Shown: one piece after another, positions 7,743-16,550 of the stretch | How the letters are laid out: every line of letters starts with the position of its first letter | Position numbering within the stretch: the first letter of the stretch is position 1 | DNA from: CAZGDB01 sp964524705 | GTDB taxonomy: Bacteria; Pseudomonadota; Gammaproteobacteria; Berkiellales; Berkiellaceae | DNA: 26,855 bases | Direction: 5' to 3' | Assembly: GCA_964524705.1 (NCBI GenBank) | Contig: CAZGDB010000022.1 | Location: 1-26,855 of the forward strand | Notes under the pieces: model-generated | The model's input: only the letters and a program-made list of their open reading frames with translations | Database searches by the model: none | Told to the model about the DNA's origin: nothing | Translations under genes and position numbers: made by a program

Positions 7743-8838
7743 CGCCACGCTCCCCTAATCGTTGTAAGGCTAAACGCTGTTCTTCATAAATCGTCGGTAA
7801 TTTTGCATACAAATAATCTAACATTACCGTTGGAGACTCAGGCTCTTTTTTCTCATAGTGATCTACAGCCTGCTGTATTTCTAACCCTAAATTTTGAATC
7901 AATGCTTTTTCACGCTCTTCATGCCAAATAGTCCGACTCATTAAATGGCTCTTAAATCGTGACATAGGATCTTTAGCCTGCCAAGCCTTTACTTCTTCAG
8001 CAGAACGATATCGCGACGCATCATCTGCCGTTGTATGATCTCCCATTCTATAAGTAATGGCTTCAATCACCGTAGGCTGGGAAGTTTTACGTGCCTTTTC
8101 CAACGCGGCTTTAACCGTCGTTAACACTGCAAAAATATCATTACCATCTACTTGCACACTTTCAATGCCAGCAGCAATTCCCTTTTGCGCTAAAGTCTCT
8201 GCGTGGGTTTGCTGACTACGGGGCACTGAAATTGCCCAGGAATTATTATTAATCACAAACACTACCGGTAACCCAAAGGCCCCTGCTGCATTCATCGCTT
8301 CGTAAAAATCACCCCTAGAAGTGCCGCCATCCCCAATCGTCGTCACAACAGCACGCGGTTGTTTTTGTAATTTTATGCCTAAGGCAACCCCTACAGCATG
8401 TAAGGTCTGGCTGGCAATAGGCACACAGATGGGAAAATCTTTCACCGGACCACTAAACTTACTGCCACGTTCATCCCCACCCCAATACAATAAGATCTCC
8501 TCCATCTTGACCCCACGCCACAACTGGGTGCCTTGATCTCGATAGTAAGGACAAAAGACATCACTCAACCCCATCGCCGCCCCAATCCCAACACCTAAGG
8601 CTTCATGCCCCAAAGCAGAGGGATAGGTGCCTAACTTTCCTGTGCGCTGTAAACTAATCGCCTTTTGATCAAACAGGCGCGTCAACATCATCATGCGGTA
8701 AAGCTTTAAAAGGTAGGCTGGCTCTTGTAATTCAATAGGTAAAGTTTGCGTAACAATACCTTCTTCATTTAAAAATTGCGTATAAGGAATTTCAAATTTT
8801 GCAACTACTTCGGTTACGACCGTCGTGGGGTCCGCCAT
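7720..8838 (-). CDS. pdhA: 2-oxoacid dehydrogenase E1 alpha subunit
   Basis: This is the thiamine-diphosphate-binding subunit that decarboxylates a 2-oxoacid and acylates the E2 lipoyl arm. The 372-residue protein shows RTGKLGTYPSALGHEA (65-80), the cofactor motif GDG at 169-171 ending in INNN (196-199), and the loop GDHTTADDASRYR near residue 268. That loop resembles heterotetrameric pyruvate dehydrogenases (HTTADD) more than classical branched-chain enzymes (HSTSDD), so sequence and context point in different directions. It is the first gene of a six-gene minus-strand unit. The start has GGAG about 9 bases upstream. It diverges from the leucine operon across a 184-base control region. Confidence 0.9.
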   Translation of the reverse strand: MADPTTVVTEVVAKFEIPYTQFLNEEGIVTQTLPIELQEPAYLLKLYRMMMLTRLFDQKAISLQRTGKLGTYPSALGHEALGVGIGAAMGLSDVFCPYYRDQGTQLWRGVKMEEILLYWGGDERGSKFSGPVKDFPICVPIASQTLHAVGVALGIKLQKQPRAVVTTIGDGGTSRGDFYEAMNAAGAFGLPVVFVINNNSWAISVPRSQQTHAETLAQKGIAAGIESVQVDGNDIFAVLTTVKAALEKARKTSQPTVIEAITYRMGDHTTADDASRYRSAEEVKAWQAKDPMSRFKSHLMSRTIWHEEREKALIQNLGLEIQQAVDHYEKKEPESPTVMLDYLYAKLPTIYEEQRLALQRLGERGDVNFDPH

Positions 8839-8903
8839 CCTGGCATGCTCCTAATACAGAATATCCCTATTATTAGCTAAGAAAATCCTTATAGTCCAGG
8901 GCT

Positions 8904-8933
8904 ACTCTAAAATTTACCAAGCTGTAACTCCAA
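8904..8933 (-). promoter_or_regulatory. Possible promoter of the pdhA-yadGH unit
   Basis: Reading the minus strand, TTGGAG (8933-8928) and TAGAGT (8909-8904) are separated by 18 bases, about 65 bases before the pdhA start. Both hexamers are moderate matches. A TATAAG (8893-8888) further downstream is a better -10 but has no good -35. Confidence 0.3.
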
Positions 8934-8944
8934 CTTAAAAAGTT
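8932..8944. promoter_or_regulatory. Inverted repeat in divergent control region, possible operator
   Basis: AACTT-AAA-AAGTT is a perfect 5-bp inverted repeat with a 3-base centre. It touches the proposed -35 of the pdhA promoter and lies 14 bases upstream of the proposed -35 of the leucine operon, so one bound regulator could influence both. The arms are AT-rich and short, so chance is possible. No regulator gene such as liuR is in the window. Confidence 0.3.
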
Positions 8945-8957
8945 CTACTAACAGCCC

Positions 8958-8986
8958 TTGTCCTTTTGTGTCGTGCGCGTTAAAGT
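8958..8986 (+). promoter_or_regulatory. Possible promoter of the leucine catabolism operon
   Basis: TTGTCC (8958-8963) and TAAAGT (8981-8986) are separated by an ideal 17 bases. Transcription would begin near 8993, some 30 bases before the preferred liuA start. The hexamers match the sigma-70 consensus only partly. Confidence 0.35.
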
Positions 8987-9022
8987 CTTTTGGTACTCTA
9001 AGGAATGGAGCGGCGCACTATC

Positions 9023-10183
9023 ATGTTGAACACGGAAGGTTTTGAGTTTAGCGACGAGCTAAAACTATTACGCCAAACAGCACAGCAATTTGCACAAAAA
9101 GAAATCGCTCCCCTTGCCGAAGAAATTGATACTACAAATACATTTCCCCATGCACTATGGAAAAAAATGGGAGAGATGGGTTTCCTTGGAATCACAGTCC
9201 CTACCGAATACGGTGGAGTCGACTTAGGCTACTTTGCCCATATTATTGTGATGGAAGAAATTAGTCGTGCTTCTGCCGCGATTGGATTAAGTTATGGGGC
9301 CCACTCTAATCTCTGTGTGAATCAGCTTGTCCTGAATGGTACTCCCGCACAAAAACAAAGTTTTTTACCTAAGTTAGTCTCTGGTGAACATATCGGAGCC
9401 CTAGCCATGAGTGAAACCGAAGCAGGCTCTGATGTCATGGGCATGCAACTCAAAGCCACCCCTGTTCATGGTGGTTTTAAACTGAATGGTACAAAAATGT
9501 GGATCACCAACGGTCCTGATGCCGATATTATTATTGTATATGCTAAAACAGACCCGGGTGCTAAAAGCAAAGGGATTAGCGCATTTATCATTGAAAAAGG
9601 CTTTGCAGGTTTTAACGCTGCTCAAAAACTCAATAAACTCGGCATGCGGGGGTCTAATACCTCAGAACTCGTATTTCAAGACTGCTTTGTGCCCGAGAGC
9701 CATTTATTAGGCACTTTACATGGTGGTGCTAAAGTATTGATGCGGGGTTTAAATTATGAACGATTGATTTTAGCAGCGGGCCCTGTTGGTATTATGCAAG
9801 CCTGTTTAGATATCGTTGTTCCTTATGTGCAAAGCCGTAAACAATTTGGCCAAGCTTTAGGTGAGTTTCAGCTAATACAAGCAAAACTTGCAGATCTCTA
9901 TACAGCCACCCTGACCTCCCGAGCTTATTTATATCAATTTGCACGGATTGCGGACCAAAGCACGCTGACCAATCAAGATGCCGCTAGTGTCATTTTATAT
10001 TGTGCAGAACAAGCCACCCAATGTGCATTGCAAGCCATTCAATGTTTAGGGGGTAATGGCTATATTCAGGATTATCCTACAGGCCGGTTACTACGAGATG
10101 CCAAACTCTATGAAATTGGTGCAGGCACTTCTGAAATCCGCAGACTTATTATTGGCAAAGCCCTCTATCAACAAGGAATATAA
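9023..10183 (+). CDS. liuA: Isovaleryl-CoA dehydrogenase
   Basis: An FAD enzyme that oxidises isovaleryl-CoA to 3-methylcrotonyl-CoA and passes electrons to ETF. I prefer the ATG at 9023 (386 residues, a normal length) because the ATG at 9005 directly abuts AAGGA; the 9023 start has GGAG at a rather long 12-base spacing, so 9005 is not excluded. The segment LNYERLILAAGPVGIMQACLD carries a Glu (residue 246) where isovaleryl-CoA dehydrogenases place their catalytic base. The C-terminal IGAGTSEIRRLIIGKAL lacks the Glu that other acyl-CoA dehydrogenases use there. These two features separate it from short- and medium-chain enzymes. It is the first gene of the plus-strand operon; etfA, etfB and ETF-QO lie downstream. 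Confidence 0.93.
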   Translation: MLNTEGFEFSDELKLLRQTAQQFAQKEIAPLAEEIDTTNTFPHALWKKMGEMGFLGITVPTEYGGVDLGYFAHIIVMEEISRASAAIGLSYGAHSNLCVNQLVLNGTPAQKQSFLPKLVSGEHIGALAMSETEAGSDVMGMQLKATPVHGGFKLNGTKMWITNGPDADIIIVYAKTDPGAKSKGISAFIIEKGFAGFNAAQKLNKLGMRGSNTSELVFQDCFVPESHLLGTLHGGAKVLMRGLNYERLILAAGPVGIMQACLDIVVPYVQSRKQFGQALGEFQLIQAKLADLYTATLTSRAYLYQFARIADQSTLTNQDAASVILYCAEQATQCALQAIQCLGGNGYIQDYPTGRLLRDAKLYEIGAGTSEIRRLIIGKALYQQGI

Positions 10184-10185
10184 AC

Positions 10186-11370
10186 ATGGCTAAAACAGAC
10201 GTTGTCATTATTGAAAGTGTACGCACAGCCATTGGTGAATTTTTAGGTACACTCAGAGAAGTCACAGCCCCCCAATTAGGAGCGGTGGTAATTGCGGACC
10301 TTCTTGCACGTACAAAAATAGATCCAAATATGATTGATGATGTCACTATGGGCTGTGTGTTAAGCGCAGGCCAAGGTCAAGCACCAGCCCGTCAAGCTAC
10401 CCTAATTGCAGGTCTGCCTCAAAAAGTAGGCGCTACCACTATTAACAAAATGTGTGGATCTGGATTAAAAGCCATTATGCTCACCGTCGATGCCTTAAAA
10501 GCAAATAGTATCAATATTGGTATTGCCGGTGGTATGGAAAACATGTCTAGGGCCCCCCATCTCACCGATTTTCCCCGCCAAGGAGTGCGTTTAGGGCATA
10601 CGCGTTTATTAGATCATATGTTACATGATGGTTTAGAAGACGCTTATGATCGCAACAAACATATGGGTATTTTTGCAGAAAAATGTGCACAGCATTATAA
10701 TTTTTCTCGTGAGCAACAAGATGCTTTTGCTTTACAATCTCTCAATCGTGCGCAAGAAGCGATTAAAAATGGTTTTTTTAAAAATGAACTTGTCACGATA
10801 ACCCTCAATCATAGAAATGACAGTCTCCAATTTTCTAATGATGAATTGCCTCAAAAAGCACGTCCTGAAAAAATACCTCAACTCAAACCCGTCTTTCAAG
10901 AAAATGGGACTGTGACAGCAGCTAATAGCAGTGGGCTCTCCGATGGCGCTGCCGCACATCTATTAATGCGACAAGAAACCGCTGATGCTTTAAAACTAAA
11001 ACCCCTAGCCCGTGTCATTGGTCATGCGAGTTTTGCCCAAGCCCCGGATTGGTTTACCACAGCGCCAGTTGGGGCAATTCGTGCGTTATGTGAAAAAATC
11101 AACTGGACAATAGATTCAGTTGATTTATTTGAAATTAATGAAGCTTTTGCTGCTGTGACTTTAGCTGCGATAGAAGAACTCAAGTTAGATCCTAAAAAAG
11201 TTAATATTCACGGTGGTGCTTGTGCCTTGGGACACCCTATAGGTGCCTCTGGTGCTAGAATTTTAGCGACTTTAATCTATGCTCTCAAACGCACGAGTAA
11301 AAAGCGGGGGATCGCTGCGCTGTGTATTGGTGGTGGAGAAGCTGTTGCAATGGCAATAGAGGTATTGTAA
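10186..11370 (+). CDS. atoB: Acetyl-CoA C-acetyltransferase (thiolase)
   Basis: Cleaves acetoacetyl-CoA with CoA into two acetyl-CoA (reversible). The 394-residue length is standard. The catalytic set is complete: nucleophile Cys90 in NKMCGSGLKA, His350 in GGACALGHPIGASGARIL, and Cys380 in CIGGGEAVA. It starts 2 bases after liuA, and its TAA shares a base with the next ATG. In this operon it most likely finishes leucine breakdown after the CoA-transferase has made acetoacetyl-CoA. A wider-specificity beta-ketothiolase cannot be excluded. Its place between liuA and liuB, rather than beside the CoA-transferase genes it serves, is notable. Confidence 0.92.
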   Translation: MAKTDVVIIESVRTAIGEFLGTLREVTAPQLGAVVIADLLARTKIDPNMIDDVTMGCVLSAGQGQAPARQATLIAGLPQKVGATTINKMCGSGLKAIMLTVDALKANSINIGIAGGMENMSRAPHLTDFPRQGVRLGHTRLLDHMLHDGLEDAYDRNKHMGIFAEKCAQHYNFSREQQDAFALQSLNRAQEAIKNGFFKNELVTITLNHRNDSLQFSNDELPQKARPEKIPQLKPVFQENGTVTAANSSGLSDGAAAHLLMRQETADALKLKPLARVIGHASFAQAPDWFTTAPVGAIRALCEKINWTIDSVDLFEINEAFAAVTLAAIEELKLDPKKVNIHGGACALGHPIGASGARILATLIYALKRTSKKRGIAALCIGGGEAVAMAIEVL

Positions 11371-12956
11371 TGGCACGTATTATTTCTAAAATACAACCCC
11401 AAGGCGCAGATTTTAAGGCTAACCGGCAGTACCAGCAGAATTTAGCCCAACAATTAACTCATTTACATGACACTATTAAACAAGGTGGGTCTGAACAAGC
11501 ACGAGCCAAACATCTGGCTCGCAACAAACAATTACCCCGCGACCGCATTCGTTTATTGTTAGATCCTGATTCTCCCTTTTTAGAAATTGGTGCTTTTGCA
11601 GGACATGACCTCTATGACGATGTACTGCCTTGTGGCGGAATGATTGCTGGGATTGGTTGGATCCATAAACGTTTGTGTATGATCATCGCCAATGACCCCA
11701 CCGTGAAAGGAGGTACCTATTACCCTATTACGGTTAAAAAACATTTACGTGCCCAAGAAATTGCGCAAGACAATCATTTGCCTTGTATTTATCTTGTAGA
11801 CTCAGGTGGTGCATATCTGCCACATCAAGATACAGTATTTCCGGATAAAGAACATTTTGGACGTATTTTTTATAACCAAGCTCAAATGTCAGCTGCGGGC
11901 ATTCCCCAGCTCTCTATCGTATTAGGTTCTTGTACTGCAGGAGGAGCTTATGTCCCTGCTATGAGTGATGAAACCATCATGGTGAAAGAAAATGCCACCG
12001 TCTTTTTAGCAGGCCCTCCTTTAGTAAAAGCAGCCACTGGAGAAATCGTCACTGCTGAAGCATTGGGAGGTGCGCAGCTACATTCCCAAACTTCAGGGTT
12101 ATCGGATCATTTTGCACAGGATGAGTTACATGCCTTTGCAATAGCCAGAGCTGCAGTTTCCCATTTTAATACCCCTACTCTAAGTTTAAATGTAGAAGCG
12201 CCAGCTCCCCATTACCCTATTGAAGAACTGTATGGCATTTTACCTACTAACAGTAAATTACCTATTGATATGTATGAAGTCATTGCTCGACTCGTGGATG
12301 ATTCTGAGTTTCACGAATTCAAAGCGACTTACGGTACTACCTTAATTTGTGGTTTTGCCCAATTACATGGTATGGAAATTGGGATTGTAGCCAACCAAGG
12401 CATCTTGTTCAGTGAGTCTGCTAAAAAAGGCACACATTTTGTACAGCTGTGTTGTCAACGTAAAATCCCATTACTCTTTTTACAAAATATTACTGGCTTT
12501 ATGGTGGGCCAACGTTATGAAGCCCAAGGTATTGCAAAAGATGGTGCTAAAATGGTGATGGCAGTGGCCTGTGCACAAGTCCCAAAGATCACTTTAATCG
12601 TCGGCAACAGCTTTGGTGCAGGGAACTATGGAATGTGTGGTCGAGCTTACAGTCCTCGTTTCTTATGGACCTGGCCCAACAGTAAAATTGCAGTTATGGG
12701 CGCAGAACAAGCCACAGATGTCTTACGACAACTTGCAACAGCAAAAAATGGAACCCCTTCTGAATCTGATACTGCACGTCTAGATACTTTATTAAAGAAT
12801 TTTCAGTTACAAAGCGAAGCTTTATATGCCAGCAGTCATCTCTGGGATGATGGGATTTTAGATCCTATACAAACTCGGCTAACCTTAGCTTTAAGCTTAA
12901 TGATCACCCTGAACAAACAGATCCCTTCTTCTAATTTTGGAGTATTTCGACAATGA
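11370..12956 (+). CDS. liuB: Methylcrotonyl-CoA carboxylase, carboxyltransferase (beta) subunit
   Basis: Transfers carboxyl from biotin on the alpha subunit to 3-methylcrotonyl-CoA, giving 3-methylglutaconyl-CoA. The start is the ATG at 11370, overlapping the thiolase stop by one base; a longer frame open from 11322 would add 16 unlikely residues (YWWWRSCC). The 528-residue protein has the acyl-CoA carboxylase beta segments GGAYVPAMSDE, NITGFMVGQRYEAQGIAKDGAKMV, and GNSFGAGNYGMCGRAY followed by PRFLWTWPN. The last is typical of the methylcrotonyl-CoA enzyme rather than the propionyl-CoA enzyme. It pairs with the alpha subunit at 13720. Its stop overlaps the next start as ATGA. Confidence 0.93.
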   Translation: MARIISKIQPQGADFKANRQYQQNLAQQLTHLHDTIKQGGSEQARAKHLARNKQLPRDRIRLLLDPDSPFLEIGAFAGHDLYDDVLPCGGMIAGIGWIHKRLCMIIANDPTVKGGTYYPITVKKHLRAQEIAQDNHLPCIYLVDSGGAYLPHQDTVFPDKEHFGRIFYNQAQMSAAGIPQLSIVLGSCTAGGAYVPAMSDETIMVKENATVFLAGPPLVKAATGEIVTAEALGGAQLHSQTSGLSDHFAQDELHAFAIARAAVSHFNTPTLSLNVEAPAPHYPIEELYGILPTNSKLPIDMYEVIARLVDDSEFHEFKATYGTTLICGFAQLHGMEIGIVANQGILFSESAKKGTHFVQLCCQRKIPLLFLQNITGFMVGQRYEAQGIAKDGAKMVMAVACAQVPKITLIVGNSFGAGNYGMCGRAYSPRFLWTWPNSKIAVMGAEQATDVLRQLATAKNGTPSESDTARLDTLLKNFQLQSEALYASSHLWDDGILDPIQTRLTLALSLMITLNKQIPSSNFGVFRQ

Positions 12957-13732
12957 GTTTTATTTTATGGGAACACAATACGAATCAAGTCGGCACTATT
13001 ACACTCAATCGTCCTGAAAAGCATAATGCTTTACATGGCCCGATGTTAGAAGAATTAGAATCTGCACTTAAAACTGCTGCAAAATCGGAATTACGCCTCT
13101 TAATATTGCGCGGAATGGGACGCAACTTTTGTGCCGGTGCAGATTTAGCCTGGATGTTACAAATGTCCACCTCAGACCTTAACACAAACCAAACCGATGC
13201 TGAATTATTAGCGCGTGTTTTACGTTTAGTGCATACCTTTCCAGTTCCTACGGTTGTTTTTGCACAAGGGGCAATCTATGGGGGTGGTTTAGGATTAGTA
13301 GCAGCAGCAGATTTTGCAATCACCACCCCAAATAGTCATTTTTGTCTTTCAGAAATCAAATTAGGGCTCATCCCCGCCATCATTAGCCCTTATCTTATTG
13401 AAGCGATAGGCTACAAAAAAGCACTACAATATGCGCTAACGGCCCAACCTTTTAGTGGCACAGAATCTGTAAAGTTAGGTTTATGTTTTGATGCCGTAGA
13501 AACTTTTGATTCAAATCTGGGAACACATCATTTAATTGACTCATTACTACAGGCAGGGCCACGTGCTCAAACGTTACTCAAACCCTGGTTTCAAGAAGTT
13601 GCGAAAACCTCTCATCCCAGTGCCTTAGAACAGTCTGCTGCAAAGTTATTGGCCCATTTAAGAACGAGCCCTGAGGCCCAAGAAGGACTCGAAGCTTTTA
13701 CTGAAAAAAGAGCACCCGCATGGTACAAGTAA
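12953..13732 (+). CDS. liuC: 3-Methylglutaconyl-CoA hydratase
   Basis: A crotonase-fold enzyme that hydrates 3-methylglutaconyl-CoA to HMG-CoA. The 259-residue protein has the oxyanion-hole segment FCAGADLAWMLQM; the GADL.WM form is characteristic of this hydratase. Also present are AIYGGGLGLVAAADFAI and FCLSEIKLGLIPAIISPYLIEAIG, with the Glu of SEIKLG in the expected catalytic region. It overlaps liuB by 4 bases and the carboxylase alpha gene by 13. A general enoyl-CoA hydratase is the alternative, but gene order and the WM motif favour this call. Confidence 0.9.
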   Translation: MSFILWEHNTNQVGTITLNRPEKHNALHGPMLEELESALKTAAKSELRLLILRGMGRNFCAGADLAWMLQMSTSDLNTNQTDAELLARVLRLVHTFPVPTVVFAQGAIYGGGLGLVAAADFAITTPNSHFCLSEIKLGLIPAIISPYLIEAIGYKKALQYALTAQPFSGTESVKLGLCFDAVETFDSNLGTHHLIDSLLQAGPRAQTLLKPWFQEVAKTSHPSALEQSAAKLLAHLRTSPEAQEGLEAFTEKRAPAWYK

Positions 13733-15666
13733 ACAAAAAAAACAAAATCTTAATCGCTAATCGTGGCGAAATTGCTTGCCGTATTTTAAGAACGCTCCAA
13801 AAAATGCAGATTCCAAGCCTTGCGGTCTATTCAGAAGCAGACGCAAAGGCACGTTTTGTCTTAGAAGCGGATGAAGCCTATAGTATTGGTCCTGCACCTG
13901 CTTTACAAAGCTATCTTAATCAAGAGGCGATACTTGCTATTGCTGAACACCATCAGGTATGGGGCATTCATCCGGGTTATGGATTTTTATCTGAAAATGC
14001 TGACTTTGCACAAAAATGTAAAGATAAAGGAATTGTGTTTATTGGCCCGACCCCTGAGGTTTTAAATACGATTGGTGCCAAAGACCGTGCAAAGTTCTTG
14101 GCGCAGTCTCTTGATATCCCTATTGTCCCTTGGGTGATACTGCCTGAAAAATTTGAGGATGTTCAAAAGAGCTGCACCCAGCTGGGCTATCCCCTCTTAC
14201 TCAAAGCTACCCATGGGGGGGGAGGAAAAGGCATGCGTCGCGTCTTTGATGCAGAAAATTTACAAACCCTCTGGCTAGAAGCTAAACAAGAAGCTTTAAG
14301 TTGTTTTGGGAATGAGACGTTATTAGCGGAAAAATACCTGCCTGAAACTCGCCATATAGAAGTACAAATTTTTGGAGATACGCAGGGGAATATTGTCCAT
14401 CTTTTTGAAAGAGATTGTTCTTTACAACGTCGACATCAAAAAATTCTTGAACAAGCACCCGCCCTTGGGTTATCCGAAAAAACTCGAGGATCCCTGTATC
14501 AGGCAGCATGCACCTTAGCAAAAGCAGTGCAATATACCCACGCAGGAACCGTAGAATTTTTGGTCACCCCCGAAGGGGACTATTATTTTATGGAAGTAAA
14601 TCCTCGTTTACAAGTAGAACACCCAGTCACAGAAATGATCTGCAATGTAGATTTGGTAGAATGGCAAATTCTCGTCTCCCAAGGTAAAAGCCTCCCCTTA
14701 ACGCAACCGGAAATTCACACAACAGGCCATGCGATAGAGGTACGTATTTGTGCTGAAGATCCTTTAACGGACTTTAAAGCCCAAACTGGTAAAGTAATCA
14801 TTACTCAAGAACCCAGTATCAGTCCAAATCTACGACTAGAAACAGGGCTGAATACACAAGACATTATCAGCCCCTATTATGATTCAATGCTGAGTAAAAT
14901 CATTACACATGCCCCTACTTTTACAGAAGCCAAAACCAATTTACAACAAGCATTATTAGCCTATCGCCCTGTAGGGTTAACGACTAATCTCAGATGGTTA
15001 CGTGCCTTATTAGCCTACGAAAAATTTAATACTGAACTTCATCTGACTACAAGCTTACAAGCATGGATGCCAGATTTAGAAAAAACACTCGCTCCTATCC
15101 CACGAGATATTGTACATGCAGCTGGATTATTATTATGTATCACCCACTGGAATCACCCCTTTAGTGGATTTGGGCTCTATCAACCTCGTACTTGGCATCC
15201 AAATTTCACCTTAGAAGGCACCCCCTACCACTGTACGATTGTACAAAATGGCACACTATTTGAAATCGAAGGTCAGAACTATAGTCTGCAACAAAATTCT
15301 GCAGAACACTGGCATATACAAAATCATGCGATTATCTGGCAAAAAGATCCTACAGGTTGGTTTATGACCTGTGGTACAGACCTGTATCATCTAGAGCTTC
15401 CTATACACGATCACAAAACAGATCATGATCCACAACTAGATAACCTCTTTATTGCACCCATGCCCTGTATTATTCATACTGTATGGGTTAAAGAAGGCGA
15501 CAGGCTCCAAAAAGGAGATAAAATTCTCTCTTTTGAAGCTATGAAAATGCAACATACCTTAATTGCCCCAGAAGCAGGACATATTCAAAAAATCTATTAC
15601 CCTCCAGGAACCTCTGTCTCTGAAGGCACTATACTCGTCGATTTTGTAGGAGCATTGGATGCTTAA
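13720..15666 (+). CDS. liuD: Methylcrotonyl-CoA carboxylase, biotin-carrying (alpha) subunit
   Basis: Carboxylates its own biotin using ATP and bicarbonate for the LiuB partner. The 648-residue protein has a biotin carboxylase N-half (KNKILIANRGEIACRIL at the start, ATP-grasp loop KATHGGGGKGMRRV, and EVNPRLQVEHPVTEMI). A divergent linker/BT region follows, then a C-terminal biotinyl domain. The biotin-accepting residue is Lys609 in EAMKMQ. Two usually conserved positions differ: APMPC instead of APMPG at the start of the biotinyl domain, and MKMQ instead of MKME. The start overlaps liuC by 13 bases. Gene pairing supports methylcrotonyl-CoA over acetyl- or propionyl-CoA carboxylase. Confidence 0.92.
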   Translation: MVQVNKKNKILIANRGEIACRILRTLQKMQIPSLAVYSEADAKARFVLEADEAYSIGPAPALQSYLNQEAILAIAEHHQVWGIHPGYGFLSENADFAQKCKDKGIVFIGPTPEVLNTIGAKDRAKFLAQSLDIPIVPWVILPEKFEDVQKSCTQLGYPLLLKATHGGGGKGMRRVFDAENLQTLWLEAKQEALSCFGNETLLAEKYLPETRHIEVQIFGDTQGNIVHLFERDCSLQRRHQKILEQAPALGLSEKTRGSLYQAACTLAKAVQYTHAGTVEFLVTPEGDYYFMEVNPRLQVEHPVTEMICNVDLVEWQILVSQGKSLPLTQPEIHTTGHAIEVRICAEDPLTDFKAQTGKVIITQEPSISPNLRLETGLNTQDIISPYYDSMLSKIITHAPTFTEAKTNLQQALLAYRPVGLTTNLRWLRALLAYEKFNTELHLTTSLQAWMPDLEKTLAPIPRDIVHAAGLLLCITHWNHPFSGFGLYQPRTWHPNFTLEGTPYHCTIVQNGTLFEIEGQNYSLQQNSAEHWHIQNHAIIWQKDPTGWFMTCGTDLYHLELPIHDHKTDHDPQLDNLFIAPMPCIIHTVWVKEGDRLQKGDKILSFEAMKMQHTLIAPEAGHIQKIYYPPGTSVSEGTILVDFVGALDA

Positions 15667-16540
15667 AATTACTGAAGTTGGCCCTAGAGATGGGTTACAA
15701 AATGAAAGCACAATCTTATCTACTGCTTTTAAAATAGAACTCATTCAAAAACTCATTGCTGCTGGCATACAACATATTGAGTTTGGAAGTTTTGTCTCTC
15801 CCAAATGGGTCCCACAAATGGCCGATACAGCAATTCTGGCTACTCAATTACCCCCTGGTGCACACTATAGTGCTTTGGTCCCGAACCTAAAAGGTTTAGA
15901 CAACGCACTACAACTGGGGGTGCCTGAAATTGCCATCTTTGGTGCTGCGTCTGAAACCTTTTCCCTCAAAAATACGAATGTCACTCGTGCACAGAGTTTA
16001 GAAAATTTTCAAGCTGTCACTGAGCAAGCAAAAGCTGCTGGTCTTAAAATACGCGCGTATATTTCTTGTGTATTAGGATGTCCTTTTGAAGGACATATTG
16101 CCACCAGCGCCGTAGTAGACATGGCTGAAAAACTCTACGCGATGGGCTGTTATGAAGTTTCCCTAGGTGACACCATTGGTGTAGGCACCCCCGACAAAGT
16201 ACGGACATTGCTCAAAGCTGTACAAAGTGTAGTCCCGCAATCAAAAATTGCGGTACATTTTCATGACACCTATGGACAAGCAACAGCCAATATCTATGCT
16301 GCTCTTCTTGAAGGTATTACCAGTATTGACAGTGCGGTGGGTGGTTTAGGGGGGTGTCCTTATGCCAAAGGCGCAACAGGAAATATTGCTACTGAAGAAG
16401 TTGTGTATTTACTAGAAGGTTTAGGCCATAAAACAGGCGTTAATTTACCTTTACTTGTACAAACAGGACTATGGCTATGTAAAACCCTTGCAATCCCTTA
16501 TCGCAGTAAAGTAGGCCAAGCTTTAGCCGCTACGTTCTAG
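15659..16540 (+). CDS. liuE: Hydroxymethylglutaryl-CoA lyase
   Basis: Splits HMG-CoA into acetyl-CoA and acetoacetate, the last dedicated step of leucine breakdown. The 293-residue TIM-barrel protein has TEVGPRDGLQNE with Arg10 and Asp11. The metal ligands are His200 and His202 in HFHDTYGQA, and the signature loop GGLGGCPYAKGATGN has Cys233. The start has AGGAG 6-7 bases upstream and overlaps liuD by 8 bases. The signature has Thr where Ser is more common (GASGN). AGGAGA for the next gene overlaps its stop codon. Confidence 0.94.
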   Translation: MLKITEVGPRDGLQNESTILSTAFKIELIQKLIAAGIQHIEFGSFVSPKWVPQMADTAILATQLPPGAHYSALVPNLKGLDNALQLGVPEIAIFGAASETFSLKNTNVTRAQSLENFQAVTEQAKAAGLKIRAYISCVLGCPFEGHIATSAVVDMAEKLYAMGCYEVSLGDTIGVGTPDKVRTLLKAVQSVVPQSKIAVHFHDTYGQATANIYAALLEGITSIDSAVGGLGGCPYAKGATGNIATEEVVYLLEGLGHKTGVNLPLLVQTGLWLCKTLAIPYRSKVGQALAATF

Positions 16541-16550
16541 GAGAGACGCT

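Noticed and set aside
11322..11369. Upstream extension of the carboxylase beta start
   Set aside because: The added residues (including YWWW and SCC) come from the thiolase 3' end. The ATG at 11370 matches the family start and the overlap style of the operon.
13871..14065. 64-codon plus-strand frame inside the carboxylase alpha gene
   Set aside because: It is an alternative frame of a strongly conserved biotin carboxylase region, without its own start signal or recognisable product.
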